From: Helianthus annuus
Lineage: Eukaryota > Streptophyta > Magnoliopsida > Asterales > Asteraceae
Direction of reading: 5' to 3'
Assembly: GCF_002127325.2 (NCBI RefSeq)
Contig: NC_035436.2
Coordinates: forward strand, 88,350,764 to 88,414,763
Length of the DNA stretch: 64,000 nucleotides
Under the pieces are notes generated by a model that saw nothing but the letters and a program-made list of their open reading frames with translations, did not search any database and was not told the DNA's origin. A program made the translations under genes and the position numbers. This document shows positions 10,867 to 20,793 of this stretch, piece after piece (the stretch's first letter is position 1; every line of letters begins with the position of its first letter).

Positions 10867-11283
10867 TCACAACGAAATCGTGAAGCCGTTTGGGGTTTCA
10901 ACATTAGTATGCGATTCACGGTTTTGGTGAGAAACCTCTTCGCGATTTATTGTTGGATCACTTTCACCAGTATTTTCTTGAGTCATATGGGCATCCTCAT
11001 GTCCCATGGTTTGTGGGCTGGAAATAGGCCCATCATTAGGCATTTCATTAGAAGTAACATATGGTTCTTGATGTGGGCTTTCATCATCGCGGGCTTGAAC
11101 ATGAATGAACACATCGTCATCATCATGGGCTTGTGTTGGAACAATATCGTTGGCTTGAATGGGAAATGTGAACGTATTTTCATGAAATTTCACGTCTCGT
11201 GACACAATACTTTTTTTGCTTTCAATGTCAAATATTTTGTAACCTTTTGCTCCTTGAGGATAGCCCAAGAAAATCCTGGGTCT
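10867..11283 (-). pseudogene. Copia 1 integrase C-terminal part and linker
   Basis: The frame reads RIFLGYPQGAKGYKIFDIE followed by VSRDVKFHEN, the conserved C-terminal motif of copia integrases, then a low-complexity acidic linker. It stops at 10867 before the reverse transcriptase. Above 11283 the same frame continues by chance into the Gypsy A LTR, so residues encoded by 11284-11427 do not belong to integrase. Confidence 0.8.
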
Positions 11284-12597
11284 TGTGACACCCGGCTTTT
11301 CAGGCCATACCATACAAATGTAACACGTGTCATGAATAAATAAAAAGGCTTTTGACTGATTTTGATATTTATATGTGATATTTAATGTGTTGGTGAATCC
11401 AAACATTGATAAAAAAAATGTTGGCAACGATAAAATAAACGCTTATCGCGTAACGAATAAAATGCGAAACGAACGTCGGTGACCACCCAATCAGTGTTAA
11501 AATCTAAAATACTCTGTTATGATTAGAATGGTAATTTTAATCATGTCCATAAGGAAAATAAATTAAAACACTAAGAAACTCTATTTTTCGAGTTTGAGCG
11601 CGTACCGCGCGATACTGCGCGTATTTGACAAAATACTGTCAACGCAGCCAGTCAAGGCAACTGATAGTTATTTCAGTAGTATTTTAGTGGGATTATTTTT
11701 ATAGAATGTTAAAAATAATTTAAAATGCACCAAAACGGGATTAAGACGGTAGATAAAATACCCGGTATCCAGTAAAATACCAGTTTATACTCTAATTTAT
11801 ATACATATATGTATGCATATATGAAATTATATAAAGAATGTGAGAGAAGGGATAGGTGGCGGCTAGGGGGGGGGGAGTTCTCTCTCCCCTCTCTTGACAC
11901 TTGTGGGCATTGGAAGATGCAAGTGATGATTAGTCTTTTTGCATATCTTCCATAATCTTCACAAACCCAAGACAAATTTCAAAAATCAAATTCTCTCTCT
12001 CTCCCTCACATAACTCGGCCGAAACACCCCCCATATCTCATCCATATCAAAAATTCCAACTTGTTCTTGAAGATTAAAGCTAAATCCAAGAAGGTTTCAA
12101 GGTGCTTTAAGGATCCAAAGCAGGTTTCTAGGTGAAACAAGCTTCCAAACACCAAAATCTAGTTAAAACCCACTAAAAACTTGAAAGGTGTAAATTTAGT
12201 TTTGAAATTACATTCTTGATTTTTAGTGATGATAGAGATGATGGAAAGTTTCTCTTGAACTTGGAATTAAACATGAACTTGAAAAGGATTAAGGGTGAGA
12301 TTTCAAACAAAATGAAAATGGGTGTGCATATGTATGTATGGCCGTAGGTATGTGTGTGTGTATGAGATTGTGTTTTGATTTTTGATTGAATGATTCTTGT
12401 ATAACATGAAGTTTGAATGATAGATTGCATGCAAGAATCAATAGTTGTCATAAGAGAATGTTCTAAAAGTGTTTCATGATTTTAAAGGGACTTGATGAAA
12501 AAGTGAACTTTTGGAAGTTCATGTGGGTGTATATATGTCATGTATATGTATGTATATGTGTATGCATGCATGTAAATGTTTGTCACATATTCATAAA
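11284..12597 (+). mobile_element. Gypsy A 5' LTR, left part
   Basis: Starts TGTGACACCCGG directly after Copia 1 coding sequence and runs to the Copia 2 insertion at 12598. The LTR continues at 38896 and, complete, at 51757-54627, where it ends GGGTGTGACA and is followed by a tRNA-Met primer site. Its reconstructed length is about 3.7 kb, typical of Tekay/Del-like chromoviruses. A GCGCG cluster (11596-11632) and a possible TATA sequence (TTATATAAAG, about 11827-11836) could be its promoter. The left target duplication would be GGTCT (11279-11283); its partner is outside the window. Confidence 0.75.
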
Positions 12598-12809
12598 TGT
12601 AGGATCGCGTGTTGACCTCAACGAGTCAATCGGAGGCGTTCTAATCTGTTTCAGGTGCGGAATAACAAGAAACGGGCACGAAAAACAGCTTGTTCTACTA
12701 AATCTTGCCTTGTATATTGATTTCACACTGATTACAAGTCAATCTGCACTTCGGCAGCAGTTCGGTACCGGAAACAAGACGTCACTAATGATTTCGCTCA
12801 TCATAGACC

Positions 12810-12818
12810 TATATATAG
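12810..12818 (-). promoter_or_regulatory. Likely TATA box of Copia 2 LTR
   Basis: CTATATATAG, read on the minus strand, is flanked by GATTTCGCTCAT motifs. Equivalent sites are at about 38600-38609 and 51460-51469 in the other LTR copies. Confidence 0.5.
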
Positions 12819-12899
12819 TCATGGGATTTCGCTCATAGGACACATGTCCACAAAAGCGAAATCACATATGTACATAAAAGCGAAATCACCTGTAATATT

Positions 12900-12967
12900 C
12901 TGATTTCCCACATAGTGACATCCTGATTTCCCACATAGTGACATCCTGATTTCCCACATAGTGACAT
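12900..12967. repeat. Three tandem 23-bp units in Copia 2 LTR
   Basis: The unit CTGATTTCCCACATAGTGAC plus ATC occurs three times in a row. It is retained in the other two LTR copies (near 38690-38760 and 51550-51620), so it predates insertion. Confidence 0.9.
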
Positions 12968-13100
12968 GTCCATATGTGTGAAATCAACTTTCTTGGGAAA
13001 TCATCACTACAACTCAATATTCTCGTACAATGTGCCCTGATCTAACATTCTAAGACTAAGACTTGATACAAGACGAAGTCGACAGATGTATGCACCAACA

Positions 13101-13113
13101 GACTCCCCCTCAG
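13101..13113 (-). other. Polypurine tract of Copia 2
   Basis: The minus strand reads CTGAGGGGGAGTC immediately before the 3' LTR. This is the expected plus-strand primer position. Confidence 0.85.
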
Positions 13114-13559
13114 ATGTTGACGAGTCTTAAGTGTCGAGTCTTCGCATCTTCAGTCTTGATCAGTCTTCGGGCATTCAAACTTTTTCTTGAATTCTTTGTT
13201 TTACTCTAATTCTCTTGATCAGATCTCTTGATTCTTTAAGTTCATCAGCATCTTCACTTTTAGGATCAAAACCTGGCTCTTTGATAATTCAATTCCCCCT
13301 CAACATGTGCTGGGATCATAGTCTAGCTATCAGGTTAACCTGCGGATCCTCTACCTAAAATATAAGATTTACAAGAATAAAATATTTAACATTTTATCAA
13401 ATTGCAAGCACCAACACAGACTCCTCTACAATCAATATACAACCCGAAATTAACAGTGATCATTTAACAAATTTCTTTTTATTAAAAAACTTTTCAATCA
13501 AATTCTCTGTTCATCATGTTCAGCACTCGGAATTTTGAAAGTCAGCTTCTCAATATCAG
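13114..13559 (-). other. Copia 2 3' UTR, distal part
   Basis: Noncoding sequence between the conserved block and the polypurine tract. No ORF is visible. Copia 2b carries its third ORF in the corresponding interval; Copia 2 has nothing comparable. Confidence 0.6.
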
Positions 13560-14460
13560 TTATCGAAAATCTTTTTGGATTTTTCAAAATTTTATGCTAA
13601 AATACACTGAAAATCTTTTTGGAATTTTGTGAAATAATCGAAATGAAATGCAGTAAAGAAATATTTACATACAATATTTTTGTGAGTTTGTGTAAGAGGA
13701 TCATATCAGTTTATGAGACAAATCAACAACACCGTTAAGCTTTAAACATTTTAAGTTTTAAACGATTCATTTAGATTGTCAGTATATTGATCCACTTAAA
13801 TTTTCACACAAAGTTCAACTGCTTCGAGATAAGAGATTAATGTCTTAGTGACTTAAACTTATTCGCGTGTCCCACCTCAGAATATACTCCCGTATCCAGA
13901 TCCCAATATTCAGTCTTACAGGTGAGTATACCTAGATGATATCTGTAAGGGGTTAGGTGCGAAACCGTGAGAGCTCAGGTCAGAACTTCCGTTCAGCAGA
14001 GAGATGACGGCTCGACTTTTGGTGGGTCCCCTTTAGAGGATCTTTTTTACAACAACAATGACTATCAATTTTATTATTTCATCGATGTGCTGAGGGCGGC
14101 GCTTTTTCAAGCCTTTGCAGAAAGTATTATCCGGGGACTAGGTTAGTAGTTCCATACAGCAGAAGTCCCGGGATAATACCCCAGATATCACTGAGCATAA
14201 AGACCTAGTATCTCAGAATAAGGGACCTTTCAAACAAGATTTCGGGGGTTACCCATATATCCGAGAGATGTTACCCACGAATTAAGCAAGTTTGAAATTT
14301 AGGTTTATATCTCATCACAGTTTATTAAATGTGCAAAAACCTACTGACACATCATCAGTGAGACCGTTTATCACTATTTAACTTTTCAATTCTTTAGCAT
14401 GCCGTGATCGTCCACTGATGTACTATCATTTCCTCTTTTATACAACAAAACTCATTTTTG
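13560..14460 (-). other. Conserved noncoding block, Copia 2 copy
   Basis: Aligns along its length with 25116-26000 in Copia 2b, including CTCCCGTATCCAGA, TTCAGTCTTACAGGTGAGTA, GAGAGATGACGGCT, GGTGGGTCCCCTTTAGAGGA, AGAAGTCCCGGGATAATACC and AGCATAAAGACCTAGTATCT. There is no shared ORF. An ACTAGGT/ACCTAGT pair able to form a stem about 75 bases apart occurs in both copies. The block lies directly after the pol end in Copia 2b and after the pol remnant here. By eye it is better conserved than the gag genes. Confidence 0.8.
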
Positions 14461-15140
14461 ATTTTATCATGTTTTTGGCTTTTTCAAATTTTCTAATGTT
14501 TTTGGATTTTCTGAAAATTTTTACTCCCCTAAAATGCAAACACATTAACGAAAAATTTGAAAACTATCTAAACTCTTGACCCACTTGAAGAAACAAAATC
14601 AAAAACAAACTATACAAATAAAGTGACAACTGATATCAAATTACTTCAAATCGCCATCCACTTGGCATAAACAATCAGAACTCCCCCTCACAACAAACCA
14701 TTTTCTCATTTAGATTTCAAAACACTTAAGTTTATTTTAATCAAAATGATTTTTCCGGAAAATGAGTTTGTTTTTACCACTTGTAGATTCACTACTTGTT
14801 AAGTACGGGGATATGGTTTATCATCTTGGTCATCTATTTATCATGTACAGTAAATCAAGTACAATTTAATGTCCCTGATTTACCATTTGCAATTAAGCAA
14901 CCTTTTTACCACATGAAGAAAACACACTACCAACTGTAGGAATATCACATCTACACAACCATTTTACCAATCAGGATGCCGATTCCTGCTTCGCACTTAC
15001 CAACCTGGAAGCTCCGGCGTAGTCCTTCAACCGGTAAAATTTTAACACTATCAAAAACTTTCAAACAACCTCATTAAACATGAAAGATGCCGATTCCTGA
15101 TCCACGATTACAATCTTGGGATCTCCGGCAAGTCAGGTGT
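14461..15140 (-). other. Copia 2 gag-to-3' UTR junction with trace of pol end
   Basis: Near 14655-14680 the sequence resembles the last codons of Copia 2b pol (around 26150-26180), so the missing pol segment ends here. Between about 14690 and 15140 the DNA is noncoding, with two occurrences of GATGCCGATTCCTG and a polypurine-like CTCCCCCTC at about 14682. No protease, integrase or reverse transcriptase motif can be read on either strand. Confidence 0.6.
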
Positions 15141-18100
15141 TTAATCAAACATAACATCCACCCAAGCCTGACCAGCCTTGGGTGATTTTGGAACACATCT
15201 GTCCCACCAACACTTTGATTTGTAAAACTCTTTAGCACCCTTAACCTTTCTATCAACCATCTTCCCGAAAATGTGCTTGACTTTTCCGTTGAAAGCTTTC
15301 TCAACATCAAATTCTCCCTTATCAGCGAAGAATTGATTTGAGATCTCTACTTTTCCCACTTTCTTCATTAAATTTTCCTTTGACAATTTAGGAAAATTTT
15401 CATCGTTCACCTCTGGAACGGAAACCACAATCTTCTTATCAACCAATGACTCCTCTGATTTTATGGAATCAGATTCATTTTCAGAATTACTTTCTGTTTT
15501 TACAATCCATTTTTGTTTACTCAAATCACATCTTCTTTTGTAAAAACGTTTTGAACTTTCACACTTTTCAGAACTTGAATTTTCAAACAATTTACCATTT
15601 TTCACCAATTGTTCTTTTCTATCAACACAAATCTTTTTCAAATTTGAGTTAGAAGAAACTCCCTGTTTTTGCTAATTGGTCTTGGGGCAATTCCAAGCTA
15701 TGTGACCAATTTCTTGACATTTGAAACAGGTTCTTCTGTCAACTCTTTCAGCAAACTTACTCACATTCTTCTTCACTTCAGCAAGAAACTCCTGGTTTGA
15801 CTGCTTCCAGAATGGTTTCTTCTGTTCATCCTCTGAGCTTCCTCCTGAAACAAATTTTGTTTTTGGCTTATGAGTTTTCTGATTTTTATAATTTTCTGAC
15901 GAACTAAAACCAAGACCTTTCTTTTTGAGATTACCATTATGGTTTGGTTTCTTTTGGAAATTATAACCACAACCGTAACCCATTTTTTTGTTTACTCTTT
16001 GTTGAATCCTTGAAGTGTAAGGTTTAGGTTTTACAGAAAGATTTAAATCTTTTATTTCAGAAATATTAATTTCTGTTAATTTGAAAACCTTTTTGATCAT
16101 TTCAGTTTTAACACTTCTTATTGGGAATTCTTCATCAGAAAATAATTTGTCCGAATTATTCAAGGTATAGGCAACCTTAAACATTTCATCATTCAAATTA
16201 TTCTTTGATAACAAGAATTCTTTATTATAAACTCTTTTAACCGATGAACTTGGACTCTTCTCAGACGAACTCGAACTATCCGACTTAGACTCCGACTTTG
16301 ACTCTTCATCCATATCCAACACCTGATCGACAACTCTCTTAACTAACTCAGACTCATGATCAGTGTCAGACGCTAGGAATGTAACATCAATATTGTCTGG
16401 TAATTCATCAGTGATTTTAGACTTTAATTTGATGTTTAGAGCCTTGTCTACTTGTTCCTTATTTGGCTTCCTGGGGGAATAACTCTCAAAGATAGGAGGC
16501 GGACATCTGTTATACTTGACACTTTTTGGCTTACCAGTATCCTCCTCTTTTTCTTTCCTCTTGAACGCTTCAAGACCTGCAACAGTAGGATAAACCCGAT
16601 CAATCAGATAATCACATGTAGTATAACTCAAAAATAATCGGTTAATCCTTTCACTCTCAATTTTCTCAAGTTCCATCTCCTTCTTCAGCTTAGCACAATC
16701 TTTGATGTAATCATTAATGACACTTTGCTTTGTTATCAAAGTTGCACTCAATTTGTCATTTGCTTTCTCGATTTCAGCATTCGTTCTTTTCAAACTGTCA
16801 ACTGTCCTGTTCAGTACATCGTATGACTCTTTCACATACTTCACATCAGACATTAGATCTTCCTTAATCTTCTCTAAATCAGCAATCTTTTTATCTTTTT
16901 CTTCACAAACTTTACAAGATTCTGAACATTTATCACAAGGCTTCGTAACTTCAACTACCTTTTCAACTATCATTTCAACTTCTACAGTCTTTTCAACTTC
17001 AACAAGTTTCTCGACCTCAACAATCTTTTTGACAATCTTTTCTACTTCGACCACTCTTTCAACTTCAACTATTTTCTCAACTTCCACGAGTTTCTCGACT
17101 TCGACTAATTTCTCCACTACTTTCTCTATCTCAACAATCTTTTCTTTTACATTCTTAGTAATTGCTTCAACTTTAGTTTCTACAGCTTCAACCTTCGCCT
17201 TTTCATCAGCGAGTAGCTTTGCTGCTTCTAGCTCTCTCTGCAATCTAGCAATCTTCTTCTGATTCAGCATCTCAACTTTATCTGCATAGAAAAAATTAAA
17301 ACTGTTAGGATCAATGCTTTTTCTACATTTGTTAAGATACTCTTCCTCATCATCCGTGTCAACATCACTTCCAAGATCTGGAAATATCGGAATCCTTTTC
17401 TGACAATACTCATTTTGCTCCAGAATCCTGGTAACAAGTCCCACATCAGGATTAGTTCCACTAGGTATATACTTATCCCAGCTAAACCCCTGTGCAACAA
17501 CCTCATCACTTTGATCTATTATCCCAAAATAAGCTTTCCTATTAGCTTCTTCAATCATTTTCCCATGAGCAGTTTGCGGTTCCTTTTGTTGGGGTTGTTG
17601 ACCGATCTGATGAAAGATTGATTTCTGATAATAATTGCTCTTTTCTTGACTTCCAGTTGATTCTTGGTTTTTACATTCCCGTTTAAAGTGACCTTTTCCT
17701 TTACATCGGAAACAGGTAACCTTTGACTTGTCAAAACCAAGTGGAGAAGTAGCCATCCCTCGAAAATCATCTCTGCCAGTAATCTGTTGAAATTTTTCAG
17801 CTCTCCTGCAGGCACTAGCTAAACACCACTTCACATCCATCAGCTCAAGCTCTTCTGCATCAATTTGGTTGTAATCTTCCTTTGTGAGCATTGGATTACC
17901 GATTCTTCCAGCAATCAAACTTTCATACGACTCTAACATGGCGACAAGAGATGCCATTTGTTGCTTTGCCACCTCAGGAGAAAGATGTTGACCATTCTGA
18001 ATAGTTAAAGTAACATTGCACTACAGGTTAGCAGGATTTTGCTTTTGAGGACTAGGTGTGTTGCTGTTTGGATCAAAGCTTGAGAATGATGAAGTATATC

Positions 18101-18961
18101 CACTATTCTGAGTTGTTGTACTAGCATTTGGACTTGCAGAACCATTGGCACTGAATGCAGTATTAATCTTTGGACTTTGACTGGGAGTGACCTCAAACTT
18201 GTTACCACGATAATACAGACTGACATCTTGCTTGGCATTTGGATTTGTCATTATAGCAGTGTTCTGAATATCCAGCTCCTGTTCTTCAATCTTCTGGATA
18301 AACTGAGCCAAGTCATACTCTCAGTCTTCCTCATGAGTTTCACAATCATCAGATACGTTCCCCACTTCTGTTGGGGTAAAGCCTCTGCTAACTTATCAAC
18401 CCACTCATCATCATCTTTCTGAATATCCAATCTTCCCATTTCTAGAACCAGATGACAGTATCTATCTATTGTCTGTTTCGTGGTTTCATGATCAAATGCA
18501 GTAAACATGTCAAACGACTTCTTCAATAAGGCCTTTTTGTTTTTGAACATATCAGCACTCCCTCTGAATTTCTGAATTAAAGCCTCCCAGATTGATCTAG
18601 CAGTTCCGTTATGTTGAAGTAAGACAAAGATGTCTTCTTTAACTGCTTGCTGTAGAATGCTAATCATCATCTTCTCACTAGTATATTTCAACTTATCAGC
18701 TTCTGTAAAGTCATTGAAACCCTTTTCTAATCCACGTTCATTCTTTGGTCTCTCATAATCTTTCAGCAGTGAACACCAAGCATCGAATCTGTAAGCTTGA
18801 ACCCAGTTCTCAAATCGGTTTTTCCAACCCTGAAAATCCTCAATATACATCAACTTTGGTGGTTTCTGATGAGTACCCGTCTCATTCTCATTGTATACAA
18901 TCTCAGCAGCAGTGACAGGTGCAACCGGTGTCGCAAAAGCATTGTAAAACTCTTCAGCCAT
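15141..18961 (-). pseudogene. Copia 2 gag (very long, broken)
   Basis: Starts at ATG 18961 (MAEEFYNAF). The N-terminal region matches copia Gag: KPPKLMYIEDFQGWKNRFENW, VLLQHNGTARSIWEAL and DRYCHLVLEM. A frameshift lies near 18310 and in-frame TAG codons at 18021-18023 and 15672-15674; otherwise one frame runs to 15141, about 1,270 codons. Zinc knuckle 1 is CFRCKGKGHFKREC (about 17670-17725) and knuckle 2 is CFKCQEIGHIAWNC (just above 15675). Between them are a coiled-coil-like region with VEVEKIVEVERVVEVEK-type repeats (about 16950-17130), a CxxC cluster and Ser/acidic tracts. Ordinary copia Gag proteins are much shorter. The C-terminal 170 codons are basic and unassigned. It would form the virus-like particle in the cytoplasm if repaired by readthrough, which I do not assume. 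Confidence 0.85.
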
Positions 18962-19427
18962 GGTTAAGCAAATTGTTTCACAAATACAAACTTTCTTGTT
19001 TTAAAAATACTGGTCTCAAACAAGTTGGATCTCTTCGTAACACACCTGAAACAAACAAATAAACGATCAGTTTAAAAAGACTGAATATGTAAAAGTGTGT
19101 TGATGAAAACAATCTAAGACTCGTGTCGAAGATTTGCTGATTCGATCCAAGGTTGTTCGGGTGAAATCGTTGAATGAATTGGGCTTCTCGAGCTAGATAA
19201 TCAATTGGGCCTTCAATCTCACTAATCCGTCAAACAAAAACACATGGGCCGACAACAATAGATTCTATACGGAATGTGATTGGGCTGAAGATACAGGATC
19301 GAAAACAACTTGATTGGGCCTCTAAACAATTACCGACAACCGTTTAAATCCAAATTGTGATAATCGATGAATTTTCAAAATCGCCGACAAACTAATTCTT
19401 TTCAAACAAATCCGATTGGGCTGTCCT
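18962..19427 (-). other. Copia 2 leader, part next to gag
   Basis: Untranslated leader between the Copia 2b insertion and the gag start. Its other part is 34398-35114. Wording such as GGGCCTTCAATCTC and CATGGGCCGAC repeats loosely; no ORF of note. Confidence 0.7.
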
Positions 19428-19432
19428 ATAGG

Positions 19433-19858
19433 TGTAGGACCGTATTTGACAGTCGTTTGAGTCAATCAGAGCTAGCAACTACAAAAAATGCAGCGGAAAT
19501 ACAAAATCGGCATGAATCAAAGCAGGAATGGTGTAGAAACAGAAGTAGAGTACTTTAAAACAGTTTTCTCATTGATCTTCACAAAATACACGAGCAACAG
19601 TTCGGCTACACGGGAGACATGAACGTACAAAATGAGAAAACAACTTAGGTATTTATAGGGTGAGGGTTTTGCTTATATGACATGTCCATATGAGCGAAAT
19701 CATCTTGATGGGATTTCGCTCATATGACACAATGTCCATAAAAGCGAAACCTCAACATTACATATTAACCCCTACACAATACATAATTAACACATCTAGA
19801 CCCTATACATTGAACAACTAAGACTAAGACGTAGACTTTAGACATTCGTGTACCAACA
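19433..19858 (-). repeat. Copia 2b 3' LTR (426 bp)
   Basis: TGTAGGACCG to TACCAACA, matching 33952-34392 except for substitutions and a small indel (the 5' copy has extra ACAAACCCAAATTT wording near 34280). It contains a TATA box and paired GAGCGAAATC / GATTTCGCTC motifs. Confidence 0.95.
19651..19657 (-). promoter_or_regulatory. Likely TATA box of Copia 2b LTR
   Basis: Minus strand CCCTATAAATACC. The same site is at 34170-34176 in the 5' LTR. GCGAAATC motifs in both orientations lie just upstream on the transcribed strand (19684-19750). Confidence 0.6.
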
Positions 19859-19870
19859 AACTCCCCTTGG
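19859..19870 (-). other. Polypurine tract of Copia 2b
   Basis: Minus strand CCAAGGGGAGTT adjoins the 3' LTR. Confidence 0.8.
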
Positions 19871-19906
19871 ATACAGCCGCAGTCTTCAGTCTTGGTCTTC
19901 GGGTCT

Positions 19907-20692
19907 TCACAACGACTTGAACTTTTCTTCGTGCTGCTTAGGCTTCCTCATAAGCGCGTTCCTTATCATGTCGTTCTCTTTCTTTCTCTTCTTATCCTCT
20001 TCAGCTTGAATGTGCATCCATTTTCCTCTGTTCTCTTCAAGCTTTTGACGTTCACGAGCAGCTTTTCTCTTGACTTTCTCCTCGAGCGACCACCATGAAG
20101 ACTTCCATTTACTTTCAGAGTGGATACTTTTCTGAAAGCAAAGGGTTGCAACTCGCTGAAATTGCATGGCCTGTTCTCTGTCTTCTGGCTGATAGTAAAT
20201 TTTGTTGATGAAAAGACATTCAATATCCTTTGCCGAGCAATTCACAAGCCACATAGGATCATATACATGAATCTCTCTCAATTCTCCACCTGCTCTGTAA
20301 GTAATCACTGCTTCAGTAGTAATACAACTATAAACCCAGCCCATGAAGCCCTTGTAAAACTCTTGCTCCATTGGAGGCACTGGTATAGTCTTCATCGTTT
20401 TCGGCTTTTTCACATTCAGAATCGTCTCTTCAACACCAGTCACTGGATCTCTTCTTGTAACTCTCTTCGGATAATGTGGCTTCCAGTGTTTGAAGTCTCT
20501 CAAAGCCTCGAACTTAATCAATCCCCACATAGCAATGTCGTTCTTCCTGACAGTATATCCCAAAGTTCTAACCTTTGACAACTCATCCACATCCCACCAT
20601 GGAAGTGACATAATATCATGTAACTTTTCAAAATACTGAACTCCGCATTCTCTCCTAATCGCATACGCATTAACTTGAGGCAGAAACCCCAC
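19907..20692 (-). pseudogene. Copia 2b third ORF, C-terminal part
   Basis: This frame encodes about 260 residues and is shifted relative to the preceding segment (20794-23856). Recognisable stretches are AYAIRRECGVQYFEKL, LPWWDVDELSKVRTLGY, EQEFYKGFMGWVYSCITTEA and a long basic, Lys/Arg/Glu-rich helix at the end (EEKVKRKAARERQKLEEN). It has no enzyme motif, no obvious membrane segment and no glycoprotein-like Cys pattern. I recall similar segments in third ORFs of Asteraceae copia elements, but could not check. It ends 36 bases before the polypurine tract, so it closes the element's coding region. Reading frame breaks near 20690 and 20740 separate it from the body of the ORF. Confidence 0.7.
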
Positions 20693-20793
20693 CTAATAAT
20701 GTCACCAAGAGATACGCTTCAATCACGTTGATAATACTTCAAAGTTCGTTTGAACTTCCTTTCGTGACTTTCTTTGAACCATTTCTTTCGTTC

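Larger units (their letters stand above)
9005..11283 (-). mobile_element. Copia 1: truncated Ty1/copia retrotransposon
   Basis: Minus-strand remnant with, from low to high coordinates, a decayed 3' LTR (to about 9197, with a TATA-like TATTTATATA at 9074-9083), a polypurine tract (complement of ACTCCCCCTC at 9199-9208), RNase H and reverse transcriptase, and the end of integrase. It is cut at 11283, where the Gypsy A LTR begins. The outer LTR boundary near 9005 is uncertain. The 5' half is not visible in the window, so no LTR comparison is possible. It is the oldest layer of the nest. Confidence 0.7.
12598..13100 (-). repeat. Copia 2 3' LTR (503 bp)
   Basis: Begins TGTAGGATCG and ends CACCAACA. 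It matches 35115-35270 joined to 38540-38890. It contains copies of the GCGAAATC motif in both orientations, a TATA sequence at about 12810-12818 and a 23-bp triplication. Confidence 0.95.

Noticed and set aside
16717..17262. Plus-strand frame rich in Ser/Thr/Phe opposite Copia 2 gag
   Set aside because: It is the shadow of the VEVEK repeat region on the other strand.
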